A model generated the notes under the pieces. That model worked only from the letters and a program-made list of their open reading frames with translations, did not search any database and had not been told where the DNA came from. Source: an uncultured Candidatus Soleaferrea sp. (GTDB taxonomy: Bacteria; Bacillota; Clostridia; Oscillospirales; Ruminococcaceae). Taken from it: a stretch of DNA of 6,789 nt. Location: assembly GCA_934527325.1 (NCBI GenBank), contig CAKTAG010000049.1:1-6789 (forward strand), given 5' to 3'. Every line of letters begins with the position of its first letter. The first letter of the stretch is position 1. Positions 1 to 6,389 of this stretch are shown here, piece by piece. The translations under genes and the position numbers were made by a program.

Positions 1-1069
1 GTATTGCTCCTAATGCTTCACTACTTACATTTGAATTTGCTAAATTTGTTTTAATACCAACAGTTATACTATCATCTCTTGCACCTGCAACAATGCCAGT
101 AACCTTATTATTCTCCTCAGCTTCTTGTAAAACATTGTCCATGCTTCTTATCCAATTTTTATAATAAGAACGTGAATATGGTCTATTTCTATTAGCTGAC
201 ATATTTTCATCTGTTATGCCATATGTAAAACCACCAAATGGTAATCTACTTGCAACTCTGTTACGGGCAACTACATCATTATAATAACCATTACCATAAT
301 TACCCCTAGCGTTATTAGTTATTAAACCATTATTAACATTTTCAGTTGCTTTTGTTAAAATCATTTTGTTAAAAATATCTTGAACTTGACCTGCTATTTT
401 TTTACTAGTATATTTACCAGATTTATTTAAATTTACAGCATCTTTAACAACATTTTCTAGTTCACGTTTATTTTGTTGCAATATCACAGGCAATTCATCA
501 GCAGATATATTACGTTTATTAGCAATACCAGCTATAGTATTTCCTAATGTTTGCTGTACTTCAGATGGTAAATTTACTTTGCTGTCTTTCGCTAAAATTT
601 GTACAAAATCACCAGCAATTTTATAATTCTTATCTTCAGGAACTTTTATAACTAATTTGCCATCTCGCACTGTTAGTGTGTCACTTTTTATTGCTGCTAC
701 TACTTCTGGTACATTAACGTTACCGTTACTGTTTAACATTTTGCCAACAACATCTATACATTCTGGGTTTTGATAGAACGCATTGTAGATTTTATTAGAA
801 ATGTAATTCTGTTGCTCTGCAGTAAGTCCACTGAAATTTATGCAACTTAATAATCTTTTCGTGTAAGCTGTCGCATATTCAGCTAATTCAATATCTGTTT
901 TATGCAATGCTTTTTTAGCTTGAGAGCCATTAACTAAAAAATCAACTCTTCCACTTACATCACTATCAGCACTTGGTCCCACATCTGCCAATACATTGTA
1001 CGGAACCATTCCGTTCAACATAATAGCTGATATAACACCCGCTATAGCTTTCTTTCCGTTAAAACTCAT
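1..1069 (-). CDS. Secreted protein of unknown function, 5' part only (cut by left edge)
   Basis: An open frame of 356 codons runs from an ATG at 1069 off the left edge without a stop. The start is well supported: AAAGGAG lies about 9 nt upstream (1079-1086) and the protein opens with a classical signal peptide. This has a basic start (MSFNGKK), a hydrophobic core at about residues 8-22, and a likely cleavage after Val-Leu-Ala28. The mature part is polar, rich in Asn, Lys and Ala, and looks mainly helical up to about residue 245. A Gly/Asn/Tyr/Arg-rich stretch follows at about 250-305 (NNARGNYGNGYYND), then more helix. Two cysteines (76 and 104) are present, with no lipobox and no further membrane segment in the visible part. 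I recognise no domain. The protein is probably exported and cell-wall associated or released, but the missing C-terminus may carry an anchor or catalytic domain. It stands apart from the upstream operon, behind a terminator and its own promoter. Confidence 0.85.
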   Translation of the reverse strand, partial: MSFNGKKAIAGVISAIMLNGMVPYNVLADVGPSADSDVSGRVDFLVNGSQAKKALHKTDIELAEYATAYTKRLLSCINFSGLTAEQQNYISNKIYNAFYQNPECIDVVGKMLNSNGNVNVPEVVAAIKSDTLTVRDGKLVIKVPEDKNYKIAGDFVQILAKDSKVNLPSEVQQTLGNTIAGIANKRNISADELPVILQQNKRELENVVKDAVNLNKSGKYTSKKIAGQVQDIFNKMILTKATENVNNGLITNNARGNYGNGYYNDVVARNRVASRLPFGGFTYGITDENMSANRNRPYSRSYYKNWIRSMDNVLQEAEENNKVTGIVAGARDDSITVGIKTNLANSNVSSEALGAI

Positions 1070-1136
1070 AATATTTTTCTCCTTTTTTTTTATTTCCCAA
1101 TTTCAAATAGTATCTATGCATTTAACTATTTACTTT

Positions 1137-1165
1137 ATTTTAAATTATATCTTTTTATATGTCAA
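1137..1165 (-). promoter_or_regulatory. Probable sigma-A promoter of the secreted-protein gene
   Basis: On the minus strand TTGACA (1165-1160) is followed after 17 bp by TAAAAT (1142-1137), a perfect -35 and a 5/6 -10. Transcription would start near 1130, giving a leader of about 60 nt that includes the AAAGGAG site of the gene starting at 1069. A TATAAT at 1149-1144 lies inside the spacer but has no usable -35 of its own. Confidence 0.6.
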
Positions 1166-1173
1166 TACCCTAT

Positions 1174-1195
1174 ATCACCATGTGTGTTATGTGAT
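1174..1195. repeat. Small inverted repeat just upstream of the secreted-gene promoter
   Basis: The arms ATCAC (1174-1178) and GTGAT (1191-1195) are exact inverses. They extend by two more base pairs (AT/AT) if one C is bulged. The centre lies about 54 bp upstream of the predicted start site, a position typical of an activator or repressor site. It could be chance in a sequence this AT-rich, and I know no regulator with this motif. Confidence 0.25.
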
Positions 1196-1277
1196 TTTAG
1201 ATGTAGTATTACCAATCATGCGCATTATATATCATATTTTGCACATTGACATTAATATGAATATAAATTATTAACTT

Positions 1278-1305
1278 TTGACATTCATAATTATGCAATT
1301 ATAAT
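1278..1305 (+). promoter_or_regulatory. Perfect-consensus promoter on the plus strand, no gene downstream
   Basis: TTGACA (1278-1283) and TATAAT (1300-1305) are separated by 16 bp, both hexamers matching the vegetative sigma consensus exactly. A second TTGACA lies 32 bp upstream (1246-1251), with a weaker TATTAA 17 bp after it. Transcription would start near 1312 and meet the hairpin at 1344-1387 and the T-tract after it at about 1395-1402. No plus-strand gene with a ribosome site follows. The product would be either a short untranslated RNA of about 90 nt or, on read-through, antisense RNA to the 3' end of the ATPase gene. Confidence 0.4.
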
Positions 1306-1347
1306 AAAAAAAATTTTTGAAAAATTTTTTTATTTTTTCAAAAAAAA
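1306..1347. other. Extreme A/T tract beside the terminator
   Basis: Only two of these 42 bases are G or C (G1319 and C1339). The tract consists of alternating phased runs of A and T, which are known to bend DNA. TTTTTGA (1314-1320) and TCAAAAA (1338-1344) could also form a weak AT-only stem just past the main terminator. The rest of the 353-bp intergenic region (1070-1422) holds only the promoters, inverted repeat and terminator listed separately. I see no small gene or RNA of known type in it. Confidence 0.4.
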
Positions 1348-1387
1348 TAGAAGTTTGACCTTATTTTTTTAATCAAACTTCTATTTT
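1344..1387 (-). terminator. Rho-independent terminator of the ATPase gene, possibly bidirectional
   Basis: A perfect 15-bp stem is formed by 1344-1358 (AAAATAGAAGTTTGA) and 1373-1387, with a 14-nt loop. On the minus strand it begins 36 nt after the ATPase stop codon, and its last arm runs into seven consecutive T residues, as expected of an intrinsic terminator. In the plus direction a T8 run also follows, but only after a gap of seven bases, so it would work less well that way. Confidence 0.85.
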
Positions 1388-1422
1388 ATAACAATTTTTT
1401 TTATTTACTTTGATTTCGCAAT

Positions 1423-3918
1423 TTATTTAACCGATTTTTTGCCTTTTTTTAACATCTTTACTACTTCATACCATATCACACTTATGAAAGATACACAAAT
1501 CACAGTTAAAATTTGCGCCAAAGTTAATGGCTCTGTTTTAAATATTACATTAAGCTGTTTTACATATATCAAAGCAAACAAACATAACAATATAAAACCT
1601 ACTACAAGCCAAATTATTTTATCTTTCATAAATTCTTTGGCAACATCTATTGCCAATTTTGTTTCTGAAACACTAACATAAATTAAAAATATATTCGAAA
1701 ACATTAACGTTGCCAACGAAAAACTTCTAGCCAAATTCTCGTTGCCTGTGTTGCTTGCTATAACCACATACGAAAAAAACGTTGCTAAAAATATAATTCC
1801 GCCTTGCAACATTATTTTAGCTAAAGAACGAATGGTTATAATACCCTTAGAAATATCTCTTGGTTTTTTAGTCATAACATTTTTTTCGGCTGGTTGGCGC
1901 TCTAAAACCAATGCCGAAACTGGGTCTATAAACAATTCTAACAACACAACATGAATAGGCAACAACATAGGCGTTAAACCAAAAAACGGAATTACCAGCG
2001 CCATTAAAGCTATTGGCAATTTAAATGTTATTACATAACTAATAGCTTTACATATGTTATCATATATCCTTCTACCATCTTTTATAGTTTCTACTATTGT
2101 AGAAAAATTATCATCTAATAAAACCATATCAGACGCTTCTTTAGCTACATTAGTTCCCCTTTTACCCATAGCTATTCCAATATCTGCATATTTCAATGCT
2201 GGTGCATCATTCACACCGTCACCTGTCATAGCTACAACTGCTCCATTCTTTTTTATTGCCCTTATTATCTTCATTTTTTGTTCCGGAATAACTCTTGCAA
2301 ATATATTTGTATGTTTAACAGCTTTAGCTAATTCATCCTCACTCATAGCCTCTATTTGTTCACCTGTTAAAACGTTTTCTGTAGCTAGCAGCCCTATTTG
2401 CTCACCTATAGATTTTGCCGTTACAAGGTTATCACCTGTTATCATTATTACTTGCACACCAGCTTTGTTGCAAATTTCTATGCTTTTAGCTACTTCTTTT
2501 CTTGGTGGGTCTATAAAACCTATTAAACCTAAAAAATTTAATTCACAATCACTTATTTCACCTGGAATTTCACACTCGTTATTGCATACTGTTGCAGCTA
2601 CAGCAATAACTCTTAAACCTTTTTTCGCCATTTCATTCTGTTCTTGTTCTATTTTAAGGCGCTGCCCTTCTGTTAATTTACATATTTTTAAAACACTTTC
2701 TGGTGACCCTTTTACTGCAATTGTAAATTTATTATCATCTAGTACCCAAACATGCCCCATCATTTTTAACTTAGCTGTAAATGGATATTCAGTGACTAAC
2801 CGATTTGCAAAAAGTTTATCAACATCTAAGTTACAGTACTTTAAAATAGCTTGTTCCATAGGGTCGTAAGATTTTTTTTCGCAAGCCAAAACAGCTATTT
2901 TTTTTAAATAAAATTCCTCTACACCGTTATTACAAAAAACGTTATCAACTTTCATGTTATTTTCTGTTAATGTACCAGTTTTATCCACACATAAAACAGA
3001 TATTCCACCTAAAGTTTCTACACTAGTTAACTTTCTTATTAACGATTTTTTTGTAGAAAGCCTGTAAGCACCTAAAGATAAAAACACGGTTAACACTACA
3101 GGGAATTCTTCTGGTATAGCACTTATAGCAAAAGTAATACCGCTAATAACTGCATTATATAGATTGTTAGATTTAAAATAGGTTATAGAAAATATAGCTA
3201 TAAGCATAATTAAAGCAAAAATAGAAACTGTTTTTACTAACCCTCTCACCTGTTTTTCTAGCGGAGTTGGGCCAACAGGTGCTTGTAAAATGCTAGTGCC
3301 AATTTTACCAGTCTGAGTATTTTTGCCAGTTGCAGTTACTTTTACTTCTGCAGACCCTAAAATTACATTAGTACCTTGGTAAACAAAATTCCTTTTAAAG
3401 TGGTTAACATTATCTTCTTCTGTAGTTTTATATATTACATCTAGTTCACCTGTTAAAGAAGATTCATCTACTGCTAAATCATTTTGGCACAACACAATAC
3501 CATCTGCAGAAATTTTATCACCTTCAGAAACAAGCATAACATCACCAGGTACAATGTATTCACTATCTACTTCTACAACTTTGCCGTTCCTTTTAACCAG
3601 TGTTTTTGGCTGAGATAATTCTTTTAATTTTTCTAAACTTTTATCTGTTTTGTACTCCTGTACAACTTCTATAGCCATCATTAAAACTATAGAAAAAATC
3701 ATCACCAACCCTTCTATTACCTCTTTAGCTACAAAAAAATAAATAAATGCAGTTATACCAAGCAATATAAACATTGGCTCTTTTAAAACATCTAAAGTTA
3801 TACTCCATATTGTTTTAGGCTTTGCATCTTCTAACTTATTAAGTCCATATTGCTTTAACCTATTAGCCGCTTCTACATCTGTAAGGCCTTGTTCAACATA
3901 TAAAGGTTTTTTTTCCAT
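1423..3918 (-). CDS. P-type cation-transporting ATPase (P2-like, ion uncertain)
   Basis: An 831-residue membrane pump that would use ATP, through an aspartyl-phosphate intermediate, to move a cation across the cytoplasmic membrane. All core parts are visible: an N-terminal cation-ATPase segment (1-45), M1-M2 (about 49-86), the actuator domain with TGE (156-158), M3-M4 (about 229-283) with PEEFP (269-273), the phosphorylated Asp312 in DKTGT, the nucleotide site with Phe380 and KGSPE (403-407), DPP (470-472), TGDN (494-497), the hinge TGDGVNDAP (565-573), and about six C-terminal helices (M5-M10, 623-824). The start is supported by GGAGG 7 nt upstream. The layout is that of Ca2+-ATPase relatives. 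However, M4 reads PEEFP rather than the PEGLP of typical calcium pumps, M5 lacks the Asn-x-x-Glu ligand pair, and M6 has Glu661 and Asp665 (ELFID). Ion specificity is therefore not assigned. The gene lies 61 bp after gpmI with no terminator between, and a strong terminator follows. Confidence 0.95.
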   Translation of the reverse strand: MEKKPLYVEQGLTDVEAANRLKQYGLNKLEDAKPKTIWSITLDVLKEPMFILLGITAFIYFFVAKEVIEGLVMIFSIVLMMAIEVVQEYKTDKSLEKLKELSQPKTLVKRNGKVVEVDSEYIVPGDVMLVSEGDKISADGIVLCQNDLAVDESSLTGELDVIYKTTEEDNVNHFKRNFVYQGTNVILGSAEVKVTATGKNTQTGKIGTSILQAPVGPTPLEKQVRGLVKTVSIFALIMLIAIFSITYFKSNNLYNAVISGITFAISAIPEEFPVVLTVFLSLGAYRLSTKKSLIRKLTSVETLGGISVLCVDKTGTLTENNMKVDNVFCNNGVEEFYLKKIAVLACEKKSYDPMEQAILKYCNLDVDKLFANRLVTEYPFTAKLKMMGHVWVLDDNKFTIAVKGSPESVLKICKLTEGQRLKIEQEQNEMAKKGLRVIAVAATVCNNECEIPGEISDCELNFLGLIGFIDPPRKEVAKSIEICNKAGVQVIMITGDNLVTAKSIGEQIGLLATENVLTGEQIEAMSEDELAKAVKHTNIFARVIPEQKMKIIRAIKKNGAVVAMTGDGVNDAPALKYADIGIAMGKRGTNVAKEASDMVLLDDNFSTIVETIKDGRRIYDNICKAISYVITFKLPIALMALVIPFFGLTPMLLPIHVVLLELFIDPVSALVLERQPAEKNVMTKKPRDISKGIITIRSLAKIMLQGGIIFLATFFSYVVIASNTGNENLARSFSLATLMFSNIFLIYVSVSETKLAIDVAKEFMKDKIIWLVVGFILLCLFALIYVKQLNVIFKTEPLTLAQILTVICVSFISVIWYEVVKMLKKGKKSVK

Positions 3919-3979
3919 AAAACTACCTCCATTTTTTAGAGATTAATTTTAAAAATTTCCACTAAACGCAATTATCAAT

Positions 3980-5491
3980 CTATATCAATGCTTCTCCTGT
4001 CATTTCAGCTGGCTTATCTACACCCATAATTTTTAAAATAGTAGGTGCAACATCACCTAGCTTACCACCATTTTTTAACTTACAGTTATAGCCAACAACA
4101 GTAAATGTAACAGGGTTTGTAGTGTGCGCTGTCATCATTTCTCCGTTTTCTTTTAACATCTCTTCTGCATTTCCATGGTCTGCTGTAATTATTATAACAC
4201 CGCCTTTTTCTTGAACTTTACTTACTAATTTTTCTACATTTCTATCTACTGTTTCTACTGCTTTAATAGCAGCTTGGTAATTACCTGTGTGCCCAACCAT
4301 ATCGCAGTTTGCATAATTTAACACAACAAAATCATATTTATCAGAATCTAAAGCGCTTAGTGTTTTTGCTGTTATTTCATCTGCACTCATTTCTGGTGCA
4401 AGGTCGTAAGTAGCCACTTTAGGTGATGGAATTAATATTCTATCTTCGTTTTTATATGCTTTTTCTACACCACCATTAAAAAAGAACGTTACATGTGCAT
4501 ATTTTTCTGTTTCTGATATATGAAGCTGAACTAACCCATTATTAGCCAAACATTCTGCTAAACTATTTTTTACAACTATAGGTTTAAAAGCCACTTCTAC
4601 ATTGGTAATATTTTCATCATATTGTGTCATGCAAACAAAGCTGGGGTTTAAGTACCCTTTTTCTCTTTTAAATTTATCAAAATCACTGTCAACAAAAGCT
4701 CTTGTAATTTGCCTTGCTCTATCTGGTCTAAAATTAAAAAATATTATAGAATCATTTTTTTGTACCATACCATTTTTATTGCATATTATAGGTTTTATAA
4801 ATTCATCTGTTTCGTTTTTATTGTAACGCAACTCCATCACTTTATTAACATCGCTACACTCTTCACCTACACCATCTACCATAGCTTTATATGCAATTTC
4901 TGTTCGTTCCCATCTGTTATCCCTATCTAAAGCATAATAACGCCCCATAACTGTTGCTATTTTGCCTACACCAATTTGGGCTGTTTGCTTTTCAATTTGC
5001 TTAATATATCCGTTACCAGATCTTATATCATCATCTCTACCATCTGTAAAACAATGTATGTAAACATTTTTTACATTTTGTATTTTAGCTAATTTAAGTA
5101 ATGCATACAAATGCAACAAATGGCTATGAACGCCTCCATTAGATATTAAGCCCATGATATGTAAATTGCTGTTATTTTCTTTGCATTTTTCCATTGCATT
5201 TATAAATTCCGGAATTTTAAAAAAGTCACCATCATCAATAGCTTTAGATATTCTAGTTAAACCTTGATAAACTACTCTTCCTGCCCCTAAATTTACATGC
5301 CCTACTTCTGAATTTCCTATTTGCCCTTCTGGTAAGCCTACACTTAAACCTGCTGCACTAATCAATGTTGTAGGGTTTTCTTTTATTATTTTATCTAGGT
5401 TAGGTGTTTTTGCGTTAAGCACAGCGTTACCTTCAACCTTATCAGAATATCCATATCCGTCTAATATAGCTAATACTACTGGTTTTTTCAT
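3980..5491 (-). CDS. gpmI: 2,3-bisphosphoglycerate-independent phosphoglycerate mutase
   Basis: Interconverts 3-phosphoglycerate and 2-phosphoglycerate in glycolysis and gluconeogenesis in the cytoplasm, using two Mn2+ ions and a phosphoserine intermediate. At 503 residues it has the usual family length and appears intact. The alkaline-phosphatase-fold metal ligands are all visible: Asp11 (LDGYG), the nucleophile Ser61 in GNSEVGH, Asp397 and His401 (CDMVGH), Asp438-His439 (ADHGN) and His456. The substrate-binding insert (about 75-305) carries His122, Arg152-Asp153-Asp154, Arg184, Arg190, and Arg255 and Arg258 in FRPDR; Lys330 lies just beyond it. The ATG at 5491 has AAAGGAG about 8 nt upstream. 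Clostridial gpmI often sits in a gap-pgk-tpi cluster. Here it instead lies between a HEPN/MNT pair and a cation pump. It starts 93 bp after the HEPN stop and may have its own promoter. Confidence 0.98.
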   Translation of the reverse strand: MKKPVVLAILDGYGYSDKVEGNAVLNAKTPNLDKIIKENPTTLISAAGLSVGLPEGQIGNSEVGHVNLGAGRVVYQGLTRISKAIDDGDFFKIPEFINAMEKCKENNSNLHIMGLISNGGVHSHLLHLYALLKLAKIQNVKNVYIHCFTDGRDDDIRSGNGYIKQIEKQTAQIGVGKIATVMGRYYALDRDNRWERTEIAYKAMVDGVGEECSDVNKVMELRYNKNETDEFIKPIICNKNGMVQKNDSIIFFNFRPDRARQITRAFVDSDFDKFKREKGYLNPSFVCMTQYDENITNVEVAFKPIVVKNSLAECLANNGLVQLHISETEKYAHVTFFFNGGVEKAYKNEDRILIPSPKVATYDLAPEMSADEITAKTLSALDSDKYDFVVLNYANCDMVGHTGNYQAAIKAVETVDRNVEKLVSKVQEKGGVIIITADHGNAEEMLKENGEMMTAHTTNPVTFTVVGYNCKLKNGGKLGDVAPTILKIMGVDKPAEMTGEALI

Positions 5492-5515
5492 AATTGTTCT
5501 CCTTTTTTTATATAA

Positions 5516-5544
5516 AAAATATTTTTAACTACTATTTATGTAAA
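5516..5544 (-). promoter_or_regulatory. Possible promoter of gpmI
   Basis: On the minus strand TTTACA (5544-5539), 17 bp, then TATTTT (5521-5516). Both hexamers are imperfect, and the predicted start near 5509 would leave a leader of only about 18 nt before the gpmI ATG. It still leaves room for the AAAGGAG site. In DNA this AT-rich such a match is weak evidence. It is offered because gpmI is an essential-type gene unlikely to depend only on the genes upstream. Confidence 0.3.
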
Positions 5545-5560
5545 TAATAAAAAATTAGCA

Positions 5561-5579
5561 GCATATAAAACGCATATAA
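5561..5579. repeat. Short direct repeat upstream of gpmI
   Basis: TTATATGC (minus strand) occurs twice, at 5579-5572 and 5568-5561. The copies are 11 bp apart start to start, about one helical turn, so both face the same side of the DNA. The pair lies 17-40 bp upstream of the possible gpmI -35 box and just after the HEPN stop codon. A tandem operator is possible, but two 8-base copies could arise by chance. Confidence 0.25.
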
Positions 5580-5584
5580 TAATT

Positions 5585-6022
5585 TTAATATCTAGCTTTT
5601 ACGTTAACATATTCCATATATATTTTATCGCATATTTTATTAAAAACATCTTTTGTAGATAAATAAAATTTTTTTACCTGTTGCTCAGTAACTTCAAAAA
5701 ATAAATCTGATGGGTACCGTGTTTCTATATAGCAATGGTTTAAAAGTGCACACTCATCTAAAAAATCTATAAAATCTTTATCTACACTCATAGCTTGTTT
5801 ACATAACCATAACAAATTGTGGCCATCTAAAAGCCTGTTTTTTTTAAATAGCATAAACCCTTTTAATGCTTTTTCTAACGTTTGCTGGCAATGGAAAGTA
5901 GCTAATTTATAACATCTAGAATTAGACATCATTATTTCTGCTGCAATAATATCTTCTTGCGCATTGTCTATCCAAGTGTAAAAAAGCCTACTATCATTAT
6001 TGTTGTGCCTATTCTTGCCCAT
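5585..6022 (-). CDS. HEPN-domain protein, partner of the upstream MNT protein
   Basis: A soluble all-helical protein of 145 residues (start at ATG 6022, preceded by GAAAGGG with a 7-nt gap). A TTG 33 nt further upstream in frame has no ribosome site, so I did not use it. The HEPN signature is clear: an acidic first helix (NAQEDIIAAEIMM, about 20-32), then FHCQQTLEKALKG (43-55), a conserved His68 with Asn-Leu-Leu in the position of the usual HDL, and ETRYPSD (100-106), matching the common prokaryotic HEPN family. The RNase motif R-x4-6-H known from toxic HEPN proteins is not present at its usual place in the last helices. An R63-x4-H68 pattern occurs mid-protein but is probably coincidental. 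HEPN proteins beside MNT genes are often toxin-antitoxin partners or act in nucleotide or RNA processing; the role here is inferred only from the pairing. The gene overlaps the MNT gene by 14 nt, suggesting translational coupling. Confidence 0.88.
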   Translation of the reverse strand: MGKNRHNNNDSRLFYTWIDNAQEDIIAAEIMMSNSRCYKLATFHCQQTLEKALKGFMLFKKNRLLDGHNLLWLCKQAMSVDKDFIDFLDECALLNHCYIETRYPSDLFFEVTEQQVKKFYLSTKDVFNKICDKIYMEYVNVKARY

Positions 6023-6320
6023 ATATACGCCCTTTCTGTAATATTTGGTTAACAAAAGAATTTTCTTTTAATTTCAATTTGTTCCATTCATCACTAGTGT
6101 ATAGTATTACATCAAAAGGTATGTTACTATCTATATTCTTATATATATATTTTTCCAAATCCAATTTACTTTTAGTATCTACAATTATGCAAACTTTAAA
6201 CCCTACAACTCTTCCATTATTACCTGTTTTTTTGTGAAATAATATTAAATTTATAGGTTTAATTAAATTTTTTATTTGGTCTAAAATTAAGTTTAAATCT
6301 GTATTTTTATCAATATTCAT
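6009..6320 (-). CDS. Degenerate minimal nucleotidyltransferase (MNT) protein paired with HEPN
   Basis: A 103-residue protein whose outline matches the small nucleotidyltransferases that accompany HEPN genes. It has a helix (about 8-20), the first strand (INLILF, 23-28), a loop, a second strand (VCIIVD, 43-48), a helix, the third strand with Asp70 (FDVILYT) and the family-typical ending (ENSFVNQILQKGRIY). Active members have Gly-Ser directly after the first strand and Asp-x-Asp at the second. Here these read His29-Lys30 and, by my alignment, Gly40-x-Lys42, so the metal- and nucleotide-binding residues are gone and only the third Asp remains. It is probably not an active transferase but may still bind its HEPN partner. 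The start at 6320 is backed by AAAGGAG about 10 nt upstream. The family call rests on pattern recognition by eye and is less sure than the HEPN call, though the neighbour strengthens it. Confidence 0.7.
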   Translation of the reverse strand: MNIDKNTDLNLILDQIKNLIKPINLILFHKKTGNNGRVVGFKVCIIVDTKSKLDLEKYIYKNIDSNIPFDVILYTSDEWNKLKLKENSFVNQILQKGRIYGQE

Positions 6321-6340
6321 TTTCTACAAACTCCTTTTAT

Positions 6341-6389
6341 AAGCTAACTTAAAGTATTACATCAATAGTAAAAAACTACAACTTAGCTT
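6341..6389. repeat. Imperfect inverted repeat before the MNT gene
   Basis: 6341-6350 (AAGCTAACTT) and 6380-6389 (AACTTAGCTT) are inverse with one mismatch and 29 bases between. The right arm overlaps the stop codon of the upstream gene; the left arm ends just before the AAAGGAG site of the MNT gene. There is no T-tract after it in the minus direction, so it is not a terminator. It could be an operator or an mRNA stem that affects MNT translation. Confidence 0.3.

Noticed and set aside
996..1274. Plus-strand open frame of 92 codons, very hydrophobic
   Set aside because: It is antisense to the signal-peptide region of the secreted-protein gene and then runs into AT-rich intergenic DNA. Its hydrophobicity follows from the T-rich strand, and there is no ribosome site.
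2054..2869. Long plus-strand open frame (271 codons) inside the ATPase gene
   Set aside because: It lies wholly antisense to the conserved catalytic core of the ATPase, has no ribosome site before its start, and its Ser/Ile/Pro-rich translation is the mirror of the ATPase codons.
3919..3979. Promoter or terminator between gpmI and the ATPase gene
   Set aside because: Only a TTGATA without a fitting -10 at proper spacing and no stable hairpin were found, so read-through is the simpler view.
4602..4930. Two overlapping short plus-strand open frames within gpmI
   Set aside because: Both are antisense to the conserved substrate-binding insert of gpmI and lack ribosome sites.
6023..6055. Upstream TTG start that would lengthen the HEPN protein by 11 residues
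   Set aside because: No ribosome site precedes the TTG. The ATG at 6022 has GAAAGGG at good spacing, and the HEPN domain needs no extra residues.
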